From positions 1 to 64,000 of the forward strand of contig SVBZ01000006.1 of the NCBI GenBank assembly GCA_015058575.1: 64,000 nt of DNA, read 5' to 3'. Positions 34,408 through 43,587 of this stretch are shown piece after piece. The notes beneath the pieces were generated by a model. That model had not been told where the DNA came from and made no database searches. It worked only from the letters and a program-made list of their open reading frames with translations. The stretch's first letter is position 1. Each line of letters opens with the position of its first letter. A program made the translations under genes and the position numbers. The stretch is from Pseudoselenomonas ruminantium (GTDB lineage: Bacteria; Bacillota; Negativicutes; Selenomonadales; Selenomonadaceae).

Positions 34408-35025
34408 TCAATCCAAAATCCGTACCTGTCGACCCTCTACCTGCAGCCGTCCTTCGCAGTAAAGCTGGATGGCCTGCGGATAAATGATATGCTCCTGCTC
34501 CAGTACTCTGGCACCGAGGGTTTCTTCCGTATCCCCAGCGAGGACGGGAACTGCCGCCTGCAGGATAATCGGACCGCTGTCGGTACCTTCATCGACAAAG
34601 TGCACGGTACAGCCGCTGACCTTGACGCCATAGGCGAGTACATCGCGATGGGCATGGGCACCGGGAAAGCTCGGCAGCAGCGCCGGATGGATATTCATGA
34701 TGCGGCCGGCAAAATGATGCACAAATACTGGCGTCAGGATTCGCATAAATCCAGCCAAGACAACCAACGTTACCCCTGCTTCTTCGAGCTCAGCAATCAA
34801 GGCCTTTTCAAAGGGCTCACGGCCATCGTACTGCTTGCGATTGACGCAGACGGCCTTGATGCCAGCCTTTTTCGCCCGCTCCAGGGCAAAGGCCTCGGGC
34901 TTATCGGCAAGCACCACAGCGATCTCGGCATTGACCTCACCGCGGCCGATGGCATCGATGATGGACTGCAGATCCGTGCCACGCCCTGAACACAGGACCC
35001 CTAATTTCTGTTTCATCTCAGTCAT
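34408..35025 (-). CDS. purN: Phosphoribosylglycinamide formyltransferase (folate-dependent)
   Basis: 205 residues. It formylates GAR with 10-formyl-THF. The N-terminal [18 protein letters not shown] is the nucleotide-binding loop; the catalytic segment has [16 protein letters not shown] and the [19 protein letters not shown] region, here [10 protein letters not shown]. The ATG overlaps the end of purM by 8 nt, with GGAGG 8 nt upstream inside purM, so translation is coupled. Confidence 0.96.
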   Translation of the reverse strand: MTEMKQKLGVLCSGRGTDLQSIIDAIGRGEVNAEIAVVLADKPEAFALERAKKAGIKAVCVNRKQYDGREPFEKALIAELEEAGVTLVVLAGFMRILTPVFVHHFAGRIMNIHPALLPSFPGAHAHRDVLAYGVKVSGCTVHFVDEGTDSGPIILQAAVPVLAGDTEETLGARVLEQEHIIYPQAIQLYCEGRLQVEGRQVRILD

Positions 35026-36070
35026 GGAACACGCCGCCTTTGATCGTCACATCATGATTGCCCTTTACCACGCGGCCGATTTCGTAGACCGTCTCGTCAG
35101 CAGCGGCAAGATGCGCCTTGATTTTCTCTGCCTCGTCGGCACTGGCGATGATGATCATGCCAATGCCCATGTTGAAGGTGCGATACATCTCTTTCCAATC
35201 GACATTGCCCCACTGCTGCAGGAGTTTGAAGATAGCCGGCATCTTCCATGCTGAGCTGTCGATTTCGACTGCCATATCCTCTGGCAATGCACGCGGAATA
35301 TTCTCGTAGAAACCGCCGCCCGTGATATGGACCATGCCGTGGATATCAAAATTCTCGATAAGCGGCAGACAAGCTTTAGGATAAAGGCGCGTCGGCGTCA
35401 GAAGCTCTTCACCGATTGTCTTGCCCAACTCCTCGATGTACTCATCGCCCTTGAATCCCTTGCGGTCAAAGCAGATCTTGCGCACCAGGGAGTAACCATT
35501 GGAATGAACGCCTGAAGACGGCAGCCCCAAAACCACATCGCCTTCTTGGACTTTCTCACTCGTGATGAGTTTCGATTTTTCGACAACACCGACGGCAAAA
35601 CCAGCGATATCGTACTCACCCACCGGATAGAAGCCCGACATCTCCGCCGTCTCACCACCAATCAGCGCACAGCCCGATTCCTTGCAGGCACTCGCCACAC
35701 CTTTCACGACAGCAGCCACCTGCTCCGGATCGAGCTTGCCAACCGCCAGATAATCGAGGAAAAAGAGAGGCTCTGCCCCCTGTACGAGGATATCGTTGAC
35801 ACACATGGCCACGGCATCCTGCCCCACCGTATCATGCTTATCCAGCATGAAGGCCAGCCGCAGTTTCGTGCCGACACCATCGGTACCAGAAACCAGCACC
35901 GGCTCCTTGTATTTGCCTGCCGTCAGCGCGAACAGGCCGCCAAACCCGCCGAGGTCACCAAGGACCTCCGGACGATAGGTAGCTTTGACGCTGTCCTTTA
36001 TCAGTTGGACGGATTTGTTGCCTGCGTCGATATCAACACCGGAATCTTTATAAGTAAGTTGTTCTGCCAT
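35018..36070 (-). CDS. purM: Phosphoribosylformylglycinamidine cyclo-ligase (AIR synthetase)
   Basis: 350 residues. It makes AIR from FGAM with ATP. The start [15 protein letters not shown], the glycine-rich [28 protein letters not shown] and [16 protein letters not shown] are family signatures. It sits 12 nt after purF and overlaps purN. Confidence 0.98.
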   Translation of the reverse strand: MAEQLTYKDSGVDIDAGNKSVQLIKDSVKATYRPEVLGDLGGFGGLFALTAGKYKEPVLVSGTDGVGTKLRLAFMLDKHDTVGQDAVAMCVNDILVQGAEPLFFLDYLAVGKLDPEQVAAVVKGVASACKESGCALIGGETAEMSGFYPVGEYDIAGFAVGVVEKSKLITSEKVQEGDVVLGLPSSGVHSNGYSLVRKICFDRKGFKGDEYIEELGKTIGEELLTPTRLYPKACLPLIENFDIHGMVHITGGGFYENIPRALPEDMAVEIDSSAWKMPAIFKLLQQWGNVDWKEMYRTFNMGIGMIIIASADEAEKIKAHLAAADETVYEIGRVVKGNHDVTIKGGVFHD

Positions 36071-36082
36071 TTCTATCCTCTC

Positions 36083-37522
36083 TTAACACTTGCGCTGTTC
36101 AAATACGTATTTGCTGTCGCCAGCCGGCTTTTCCCCATCCTCGATTGGATAAGCGCTGTTGAAGCAGGCGTAGCACATCGCCTCAGGATCAACAGCCGAT
36201 ACCGATTTTTTGAGCCCTTCGATGCTCAGGAAATGCAGGGTATCTGCCCCGATGTACTCGCGGATTTCCTCGACACTCTTGGTCGCTGCGATAAGCTCCT
36301 TGCGGACTGACGTATCGATGCCATAGTAGCACGGGTACCCAATCGGCGGACTGCTGATAAGCATATGGACCTCTTTGGCCCCGGCACTTCTGAGCATCTT
36401 TACGATCTTGCCGCTCGTCGTACCGCGGACGATCGAATCATCGACCATGATGACGCGCTTGCCTGCAACCACCGAACGGATAGCATTGAGCTTGAGCTTC
36501 ACTGCCGTATCGCGTTTTTTCTGCGTCGGCTGGATAAAGGTACGGCCGATATAGCGGTTCTTGATCAGCCCTTCGACAAACGGGATGCCCGACTCAAAAG
36601 CCACGCCTGTAGCCGCCGTCGTGCCAGAGTCCGGGACCGAAATGACGATATCGCCCTGACAGCCCGACTCGCGGGCCAGCATGCGTCCCATCATGAAACG
36701 CGCATCGTGGACACTCTGTCCATCGATGACCGAATCGGGACGCGCAAAGTAGATGTATTCAAAAATGCATGCAGCCTTGGGCTCCTGCGTCGCAAACGGA
36801 TACGACTTGATACCGTTTTCATCGATGACTACCATTTCCCCCGGCAGTACATCGCGGATGAACTCGGCGCCAACCACATCAAGCCCGCAGGTTTCCGAGG
36901 ATATGATGTAGCTCCCCTCTTCGGTCTTGCCGATGCAAAGCGGCCGGAACCCCTGCGGATCACGCGCACCGATAAGCTTGCTCTCGGTCATGATGGTCAG
37001 GCAGTACGCCCCCTTAATTTTCTTGAGGCTTTCAATGACCTTGTCCTCGATGGTCTCCTGGCGCGAACGCGCAATGAGGTTGACAAACACCTCGGAATCG
37101 ATGGACGTCTGGAAAATCGTGCCCTGTTGTTCAAGATCATGGCGGATTTCAGCCGCATTGGTCAGATTGCCATTATGGGCAAGTGCTATCTTGCCGCCCG
37201 CATAGTTGACCATAAGCGGCTGCGTATTGGCCAGTAAGCTCGAGCCCGTTGTAGAATAGCGCACATGGCCGATGGCAATGCACTGATTCTCCATATGCGG
37301 GACCTGATGACGGAATACCTCATTTACAAGGCCCATGCCGCGCGTGACATCCATCCAGGCGCCATCGGTGATGGCGATGCCCGCGCTCTCCTGCCCACGA
37401 TGCTGCAGCGCATAAAGGCCCAGATACGTCATACCCGAGACATCCTCAGTATGCGAGTAGACCCCATAGACGCCGCATTCCTCTTTCCATTTCGGTTCTA
37501 AGTTATAGCCATTTTCATACAT
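36083..37522 (-). CDS. purF: Amidophosphoribosyltransferase
   Basis: 479 residues, the committed step of purine synthesis (PRPP plus glutamine gives phosphoribosylamine). It is the Bacillus type: a 15-residue propeptide precedes the glutaminase nucleophile C16 (EECGVYGVYS), and C-terminal cysteines (CYACFNSAYP) fit the structural [4Fe-4S] cluster. The PRPP loop is VIMVDDSIVRGTTS. Such enzymes are oxygen-sensitive, which fits an anaerobe. It lies 89 nt after purE; that gap has a small CCGC/GCGG hairpin. Confidence 0.98.
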   Translation of the reverse strand: MYENGYNLEPKWKEECGVYGVYSHTEDVSGMTYLGLYALQHRGQESAGIAITDGAWMDVTRGMGLVNEVFRHQVPHMENQCIAIGHVRYSTTGSSLLANTQPLMVNYAGGKIALAHNGNLTNAAEIRHDLEQQGTIFQTSIDSEVFVNLIARSRQETIEDKVIESLKKIKGAYCLTIMTESKLIGARDPQGFRPLCIGKTEEGSYIISSETCGLDVVGAEFIRDVLPGEMVVIDENGIKSYPFATQEPKAACIFEYIYFARPDSVIDGQSVHDARFMMGRMLARESGCQGDIVISVPDSGTTAATGVAFESGIPFVEGLIKNRYIGRTFIQPTQKKRDTAVKLKLNAIRSVVAGKRVIMVDDSIVRGTTSGKIVKMLRSAGAKEVHMLISSPPIGYPCYYGIDTSVRKELIAATKSVEEIREYIGADTLHFLSIEGLKKSVSAVDPEAMCYACFNSAYPIEDGEKPAGDSKYVFEQRKC

Positions 37523-37611
37523 GGTTATTTTGTTCTCTCTTTTCCTTTTTCATATAATATACACGGTCAGCCCGCTTTTGCGGTCAAAAAAACAGTCCGG
37601 TTGCGCGCAGC

Positions 37612-38097
37612 TTAAAGCTGGGCAGCAACACGGGCTGCTTTCTTTTCGACTTCCTGAATCATCTTCGTGCGGTAATCCGCCAGTTTCTGCGCGAGCGCCT
37701 TATCAGTGACCGCAAAGATTTCCACCGCAAAGATCGCCGCATTCTTGGCGCCATTGACAGCCATCGTCGCCACCGGAATCCCCGACGGCATCTGCACCGT
37801 GCTCAAGAGTGCATCCATACCATTGAGCGGCGTAGCATTGATGGGCACACCAATAACCGGCAGCGTCGTATAGCTTGCCACCACGCCTGCCAGATGGGCT
37901 GCTGCCCCTGCCGCCACGATGAACGCACCGATCCCTTTTTCCGGCGCGCTGAGCACGACCTCACGGACTTTGGCTGGCGTGCGATGAGCCGATGCGACAA
38001 TGACCTCCGACTCGATACCGAACGACTTGAGGATCTCAACAGCCGGCTTCAAGATTGGCCAGTCTGAATCGCTCCCCATCAGAACTGCAACTTTCAT
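37612..38097 (-). CDS. purE: N5-carboxyaminoimidazole ribonucleotide mutase, PurE class I
   Basis: 161 residues from the ATG at 38097 (GGAG 10 nt upstream); a TTG directly before it is less likely. Signatures are [17 protein letters not shown] and the glycine-rich [13 protein letters not shown]. Class I PurE needs N5-CAIR from PurK, which is not in this cluster, so a PurK gene elsewhere is expected. It sits between purC and purF. Confidence 0.96.
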   Translation of the reverse strand: MKVAVLMGSDSDWPILKPAVEILKSFGIESEVIVASAHRTPAKVREVVLSAPEKGIGAFIVAAGAAAHLAGVVASYTTLPVIGVPINATPLNGMDALLSTVQMPSGIPVATMAVNGAKNAAIFAVEIFAVTDKALAQKLADYRTKMIQEVEKKAARVAAQL

Positions 38098-38162
38098 CAA
38101 TCATGCTCTCCTTTCCAAGAGAACACGGATCGTAACGATCCGCGCTCTCCAGAATCAAATCC

Positions 38163-39035
38163 TTACTCAAAATCCTTGCCCGTAAGCATCTTATAGGCTT
38201 CCTTGTATTTGGCAATCGTCTTGTCGATGACATCCTGCGGCAGCTCATAATCGCTATCCGGATTTGCCTTGAGCCAATCGCGGACGAACTGCTTATCATA
38301 AGACGGCTGGCTCTGCCCTTCCTTATAGCCCTCCAGCGGCCAGAAACGCGAGCTGTCCGGCGTCAGTACCTCATCGCCCAGGACAATGCTGCCATCCTCG
38401 TCGATACCGAACTCAAACTTCGTATCGGCAATGATGATGCCACGCGAAAGCGCATATTCCGCGCATTTCTTGTAAATGGCAATCGTGTAGTCGCGAACCT
38501 TCTCCGCATACTCACGGCCATGACCCGGGAAGGATTTTTCCAGGACTTCTGCGCCCTTCTCGAGGGAGACGTTTTCATCGTGATCGCCAAGTTCTGCTTT
38601 CGTACTCGGCGTAAAGATCGGCTCCGGCAATTTCTGCGACTCTACGAGGCCTTTCGGCAGCTCGATGCCGCAAATCGTACCATTCTCTTTGTAGCTCTCC
38701 CAACCGCTGCCTGTAATATAGCCACGGACGATGCACTCCATCGGAATCATCGTGAGCTTCTTGCACTTCATGCTGTTGCCAACAAAGCCTTCCTGCTGGA
38801 AGAATTCCGGCATGTCGTTATTATCCACCGAAATCATATGATTCGGCAGAATGTCTTTCGTAAAGTCGAACCAGAACCGGGACATCTGCGTCAAAATAGC
38901 GCCTTTATCCGTAATCTTGTTCTTCAAGATATGGTCAAAGGCGGAGATGCGATCCGTAGCTACCATGATGATGCTATCCTCTGCATCATAGACTTCACGA
39001 ACCTTACCGGATTTAAATGGTTTGTACTCTTTCAT
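38163..39035 (-). CDS. purC: Phosphoribosylaminoimidazole-succinocarboxamide synthase
   Basis: 290 residues from the ATG at 39035 (KEYKPFKSGKVREVYD); an ATG at 39062 has no ribosome site. It joins CAIR and aspartate to give SAICAR. The longer form is present, with VATDRISAFDHIL, IPMECIVRGYITGSGW and DTKFEFGIDEDG. It is the first gene of the purine operon behind a near-consensus promoter. Confidence 0.97.
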   Translation of the reverse strand: MKEYKPFKSGKVREVYDAEDSIIMVATDRISAFDHILKNKITDKGAILTQMSRFWFDFTKDILPNHMISVDNNDMPEFFQQEGFVGNSMKCKKLTMIPMECIVRGYITGSGWESYKENGTICGIELPKGLVESQKLPEPIFTPSTKAELGDHDENVSLEKGAEVLEKSFPGHGREYAEKVRDYTIAIYKKCAEYALSRGIIIADTKFEFGIDEDGSIVLGDEVLTPDSSRFWPLEGYKEGQSQPSYDKQFVRDWLKANPDSDYELPQDVIDKTIAKYKEAYKMLTGKDFE

Positions 39036-39084
39036 GGATTTTATCGTCTCCCATAAAAACATAGAATTATTAACCGACTATTTC

Positions 39085-39113
39085 ATAATAACGAGATTTT
39101 TTTTGCCTGTCAA
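39085..39113 (-). promoter_or_regulatory. Promoter of the purine operon
   Basis: On the minus strand: -35 TTGACA (39113-39108), 17 nt spacer with an A-run, -10 TATTAT (39090-39085), about 50 nt before purC. Confidence 0.85.
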
Positions 39114-39121
39114 TGATTTTT

Positions 39122-39135
39122 AGGACACATGTCCT
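39122..39135. promoter_or_regulatory. Palindrome upstream of the purine promoter
   Basis: AGGACA and TGTCCT are separated by two bases, lying 8 nt upstream of the pur -35. It does not resemble the Bacillus PurBox (CGAA core). It could be an activator or repressor site. Confidence 0.5.
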
Positions 39136-39148
39136 TGATTTATGCGCC

Positions 39149-39177
39149 AAAAATGACCCGTCAAAATTGACGGGTCA
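39149..39177 (-). terminator. Terminator of the giant activase gene
   Basis: On the minus strand TGACCCGTCA pairs with TGACGGGTCA around ATTT, followed by TTTTT. Confidence 0.9.
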
Positions 39178-39183
39178 AATCTG

Positions 39184-42100
39184 TTAATGGCTTAGCGCCT
39201 TGTCTTTATATTCTTTTTTCTCCTGCTGCGGCCCGCGTTCTTTGGCCACGGCCAGCATGAGTTTCAAGCGGTTGAGCTGGTTGACCTCACTTGAACCTGC
39301 ATCGCAGTCTATAGCCGTGATGTTGGCCCCCTTGTAGGCGTTGCGCAGTTCATGCATGACGCCCTTGCCCGTGATGTGGTTTGGCAGACAGCCAAAGGGC
39401 TGCAGGCAGACGACATTGGGCACACCCTCATCAATGAGTTTTACCATCTCACCGGTCAGGAACCAGCCCTCACCGGCCATATTGCCGAGGCTGACATGAC
39501 GCGCGGCCAGCTCCGCCGTCTCATAGATTGTATTCGGCACCCGGAAATGACGGCTCTCTTTAAGCGCTTTGCGCATCGGCTTGCGGAAGAACTCAATGAC
39601 CTTGATGAACAGCTTGCCGAAGAACTCATCTTTGTACTTACCCGCAAGCAACTGATGCTTAGCAATTGAATCATACGCCGAGTAAAGGAAGAAATCCACG
39701 AAATCCGGCATGACGACTTCGGCGCCCTCATCCATAAGCACCTTTTCGATATGGTTGTTCGCCACCGGATGATATTTGACGAGAATCTCGCCGACGATAC
39801 CGACCTTCGGCTTCCATAAGGTTTCATCAATCGGCAGATTGTCAAAATCACGTACGATGGCTTTGATGTTTTTCTTGAATTTGAAGTAATTGCCGTGGTT
39901 GATTTCTTCCTTGCAGCGCTCCATCCACTTGCAGGAAAGTGCCTGCGTCGAGCCATGCGTCAACTCGTACGGCATCATGCGATTGCGCACATTCATCAGC
40001 GTATCGCCATAGATAGCCGCCTTGATGGCATCGGTAAGCATCGCGCGGTCGAGATTGAACGCATCGGTCTCATCCTTCAAGCCATGCACGGCAAAAACCG
40101 GCACCTGCGGATAGCCCGCATATTTGAGAGCCTCACGCAGAACGCTCAAGTAATTCGTCGCCCGGCAGGCTCCGCATGTCTGGAACAGCATGATGCTCGT
40201 ATGATCCGGATTGCAGAGCCCCGACTTCAACGCCTGGATAAGCTGACCGATAACCACGATAGCAGGATAACACATATCGTTGTTGACATAGCGCAGCCCC
40301 GTGTCGATGGCCTCCTTGCCCGGCATCGGCGGAATGACGACATTATAGCCATACTTGCGGATAGCCGTCTTGAAGAGCTCAAAGTGAATTGGTGCCATCT
40401 GCGGTGCCAAGATGGTATGCGTCGCCTTACAGTCCGCAGTAAACCGCGGCCGCGCAATCGGCTTGATTTCCTTATAGGCAACCGGCGTCCGGCGCGTGAG
40501 CGCTGCCATCAGCGAACGCAGGCGGATGCGGGCCGCCCCGAGATTCGAAACCTCATCGAGCTTAATCATCGTGTAGATGCGGTGATGCTGCTCCAAAATA
40601 TCCTTGACCTGTCCCGTCGTCAGCGCATCGAGCCCGCAGCCAAACGAACTGAACTGGATAAGCGTCAGATTGTCATGCTCTGCCACGAACTGCGCCGCAT
40701 GATAGAGACGCGCATGATAGCTCCACTGATTGACGACCTTGAGCTTTCCAGCCTTGACTGGCAGATGATAGACCGCATCCTCTGATAAGATTGGCAGTTT
40801 ATACGACTGAATCATCTCCGGAATGCCGTGGTTGATTTCCGGGTCCACATGATAGGGACGGCCAACCAGCAGGATTGCCTGCTCCCCAGTCTTTTCAATC
40901 CGGGCGAGAATCTTTGCCCCATAATCGCGGACATCCTGACGATACTGTTCGATTTCCTTGTAGGCTGCCTCGACGGCCGCCGCGATTTCATGTTTGGAAA
41001 TCCCTTCCTTGCGCCCCAGCTCCTCATAAAGACGCGCAATCAGGCGCTTCTTGTCATGGATTGGCAAAAACGGCTGGATAAAATCAATATCCTGTTCGCG
41101 CAGGATATCCATATTGCCGCGGATATTTTCGGCATAGGAAGCGACGATTGGACAGTTAAAATGGTTGTCCGACGCATTGACATCATCCTCCATATTGTAC
41201 GGTTCACACGGATAAAAAATCTTTTTTACGCCTTTTTCGATAAGGTCAACAATATGACCATGCGTAATCTTAGCCGGATAGCAGAGCGAATCGGAGGGCA
41301 CGGTTGCCATGCCCTTATAGTACATCTTCGCACTCGACTTGCCCGACAGCACGACTTCATAACCAAGACTATCGAGGAACGTGAACCAGAACGGATAATC
41401 CTCGTACATATTGAGCACGCGCGGGATACCGATACGGCCGCGCTTAGCTCCTTCATGCGGCTTGTAATGCCTAAAGACGCGGTCATATTTATACTTGTAG
41501 ATATTCGGCGTCTGCTCCTCAGTCTGCTTCTCGCCGCCCACGCCGCGCTCACAGCGGTTTCCTGTGAAGTACCTGCTGCCATCGGGGAATTTCTGCATCG
41601 TAATCAGGCACTTATTGCCACAGCCCTTGCAGCGGTAGGAACTCGTCGCTACCGTGAATGCATCAAGCTGCTCCGCCGACAGTACCGACGAATGCGCCTG
41701 CCCCGATTCCAAGGCCAGGATAGCTGCACCATAGGCGCCCATAAGTCCGGCAATGTCCGGGCGGATGACGTCGCGATCCAAAAGTTTCTCCATACAGCGC
41801 AATACCGCATCGTTGTAGAACGTACCGCCCTGCACGACGATATGATCACCAAGCTCACCGACGTCCTTGAGCTGCATGACTTTAAACAGTGCATTCTTGA
41901 TGACCGAGAAGGCAATGCCTGCCGAAATATCGGCAACTTCCGCGCCTTCCTTCTGCGCCTGCTTGACCTTCGAATTCATGAAGACCGTGCAGCGCGTGCC
42001 AAGGTCGACTGGCGCCTTGGACGTCAGTGCCTTCTTCGCAAACTCCGCGGGCGTCATATGCAGTCCCTCGGCAAAGTTCTGGATGAACGAACCGCAGCCC

Positions 42101-43440
42101 GCCGAGCAGGCCTCATTGAGCGTGATATTGCCGATACTGCCATCTTTGACAAAGAAGCATTTCATATCCTGCCCGCCGATATCGAGGACAAACGTGACCT
42201 CGGGGCAGAATTCCTGCGCTGCGCGCAGATGCGCAAATGTCTCGACTTCCCCACCATCAGCATGGATAGCCGCCTTGACGATGGCCTCACCATAGCCCGT
42301 CGTCATCGTACCAGCAATCCAAGCTGCTTCCGGCATTGCCTTGTAAAGCTCTTTCATCTCGCGGACAACAGTCTTCAAAGGAGAGCCCTGATTGCTGCCA
42401 TACGAAGTATAGAGAATCTCCTTCTCCTGGCCAATGGCCGTAATCTTCGTAGTCGTAGAACCGGCATCGATACCGACATAGACTGGCCCCGCATAGTCTG
42501 CCAGCACCCCACGCTTTACCTTATCCTTATCGTGGCGTTGCTTGAATTCCTCATACTCGGCCGGACTGTCAAACAGCGTGAAGTCAGCCTTGCGTGTCTC
42601 GCAAGCTGCCGCCTCCCTGGCACGCGCAATGCTCGTCTCGAGCTGCGATACATCAATCGTTTGGGCCTCCTCAGATAAGGCCGACCCCATCGCAACAAAG
42701 TAATTGCCGTAATCCACAGCGACAACATGTTCCTTGTCGAGCCCGAGTGTCTCAATGAAGCGCTTGCGCAGCTCCGGCAGGAAATGAAGCGGGCCGCCAA
42801 GGAAAGCAACATGACCGTCAATCGGACGCCCCTGGGCCAGGTTGCCAATGGTCTGATTGACCACAGCCTGGAAAATCGACAGCGCGATATCCGCTTTTTC
42901 CGCACCATCATTCATGAGCGCCTGAATATCCGTTTTGGCAAAAACGCCGCAGCGCGAAGCAATCGTGTAAATCTGTTTGCCTTTGGCTGCCAGCTCATTA
43001 AGTCCCGGTGCATCCGTCGACAGAAGCGATGCCATATGATCGATGAACGAACCCGTGCCGCCCGCGCAAACACCATTCATGCGCTGCTCAGGAGCATCAC
43101 CGAAATATGTGATTTTCGCATCCTCACCGCCGAGCTCGACGACCGTATCCGTCTGCGGGATAAGCTCACGGACAGCCGCAGCGCAGGCTATTACCTCCTG
43201 CACGAACGGCAAGCCAATACGCTGGGCAATCCCCATGCCGGCGGAGCCAGTCAATGCAAACGAGAATTTCTGCTCACCGACGATTGTCTTAAGATGCGTC
43301 AGATTCTCCTGCAGGGCATTGCCAATCTCAGAAAAGTGGCGGGCGTAGTTCTTATAGATGATATTCTTCTCATGATCGAGGACCACCAGCTTGATGGTCG
43401 TAGAACCTACGTCGATACCAACCTTTAATAGGGAATTCAT
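39184..43440 (-). CDS. Double-module acyl-CoA dehydratase activase-related protein
   Basis: 1418 residues. Two BadF/BadG/BcrA/BcrD-type ASKHA ATPase modules lie at about 4-270 and 318-590, each with the phosphate loop VGIDVGSTT or VGIDAGSTT and the iron-sulfur cysteines (CAGGTGSF with SRCGVF; CSAGCGSF with GTRCTVF). A CKGCGNKC motif (about 615) follows, then a DUF2229-type domain and a C-terminal part resembling dehydratase D-subunit folds. Activases of this kind inject electrons into 2-hydroxyacyl-CoA dehydratases. The substrate of this large form is unknown and no dehydratase gene is adjacent. AGGTGG lies 7 nt before the ATG. It has its own promoter and terminator. Confidence 0.9.
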   Translation of the reverse strand: MNSLLKVGIDVGSTTIKLVVLDHEKNIIYKNYARHFSEIGNALQENLTHLKTIVGEQKFSFALTGSAGMGIAQRIGLPFVQEVIACAAAVRELIPQTDTVVELGGEDAKITYFGDAPEQRMNGVCAGGTGSFIDHMASLLSTDAPGLNELAAKGKQIYTIASRCGVFAKTDIQALMNDGAEKADIALSIFQAVVNQTIGNLAQGRPIDGHVAFLGGPLHFLPELRKRFIETLGLDKEHVVAVDYGNYFVAMGSALSEEAQTIDVSQLETSIARAREAAACETRKADFTLFDSPAEYEEFKQRHDKDKVKRGVLADYAGPVYVGIDAGSTTTKITAIGQEKEILYTSYGSNQGSPLKTVVREMKELYKAMPEAAWIAGTMTTGYGEAIVKAAIHADGGEVETFAHLRAAQEFCPEVTFVLDIGGQDMKCFFVKDGSIGNITLNEACSAGCGSFIQNFAEGLHMTPAEFAKKALTSKAPVDLGTRCTVFMNSKVKQAQKEGAEVADISAGIAFSVIKNALFKVMQLKDVGELGDHIVVQGGTFYNDAVLRCMEKLLDRDVIRPDIAGLMGAYGAAILALESGQAHSSVLSAEQLDAFTVATSSYRCKGCGNKCLITMQKFPDGSRYFTGNRCERGVGGEKQTEEQTPNIYKYKYDRVFRHYKPHEGAKRGRIGIPRVLNMYEDYPFWFTFLDSLGYEVVLSGKSSAKMYYKGMATVPSDSLCYPAKITHGHIVDLIEKGVKKIFYPCEPYNMEDDVNASDNHFNCPIVASYAENIRGNMDILREQDIDFIQPFLPIHDKKRLIARLYEELGRKEGISKHEIAAAVEAAYKEIEQYRQDVRDYGAKILARIEKTGEQAILLVGRPYHVDPEINHGIPEMIQSYKLPILSEDAVYHLPVKAGKLKVVNQWSYHARLYHAAQFVAEHDNLTLIQFSSFGCGLDALTTGQVKDILEQHHRIYTMIKLDEVSNLGAARIRLRSLMAALTRRTPVAYKEIKPIARPRFTADCKATHTILAPQMAPIHFELFKTAIRKYGYNVVIPPMPGKEAIDTGLRYVNNDMCYPAIVVIGQLIQALKSGLCNPDHTSIMLFQTCGACRATNYLSVLREALKYAGYPQVPVFAVHGLKDETDAFNLDRAMLTDAIKAAIYGDTLMNVRNRMMPYELTHGSTQALSCKWMERCKEEINHGNYFKFKKNIKAIVRDFDNLPIDETLWKPKVGIVGEILVKYHPVANNHIEKVLMDEGAEVVMPDFVDFFLYSAYDSIAKHQLLAGKYKDEFFGKLFIKVIEFFRKPMRKALKESRHFRVPNTIYETAELAARHVSLGNMAGEGWFLTGEMVKLIDEGVPNVVCLQPFGCLPNHITGKGVMHELRNAYKGANITAIDCDAGSSEVNQLNRLKLMLAVAKERGPQQEKKEYKDKALSH

Positions 43441-43471
43441 AGTTTCACCACCTGAAAAAATGCATACGAGT

Positions 43472-43498
43472 AAAGACCCTCCTTTTACAGGGTCTTTT
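43472..43498 (-). promoter_or_regulatory. Hairpin at the 5' end of the activase transcript
   Basis: AAAGACCCT (43472-43480) and AGGGTCTTT (43489-43497) are perfect arms. It lies 4 nt downstream of the -10 on the minus strand, so it should be at or near the transcript's 5' end. It may stabilise the mRNA or act as a weak terminator of the upstream hsd operon. Confidence 0.6.
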
Positions 43499-43501
43499 CA
43501 T

Positions 43502-43530
43502 ATTTTAACGCATCTGCAAGAGCCATGCAA
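43502..43530 (-). promoter_or_regulatory. Promoter of the giant activase gene
   Basis: On the minus strand: -35 TTGCAT (43530-43525), 17 nt spacer, -10 TAAAAT (43507-43502). Confidence 0.65.
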
Positions 43531-43587
43531 GCCGAATCATCACAACACAAAACAGTATAGTTGCCATTTATAACAGCAAGCTATCAG

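Noticed and set aside
40828..42678. A 616-residue plus-strand frame opposite the giant activase gene
   Set aside because: It is antisense to a clear coding frame with intact ATPase motifs; no recognisable domain or ribosome site.
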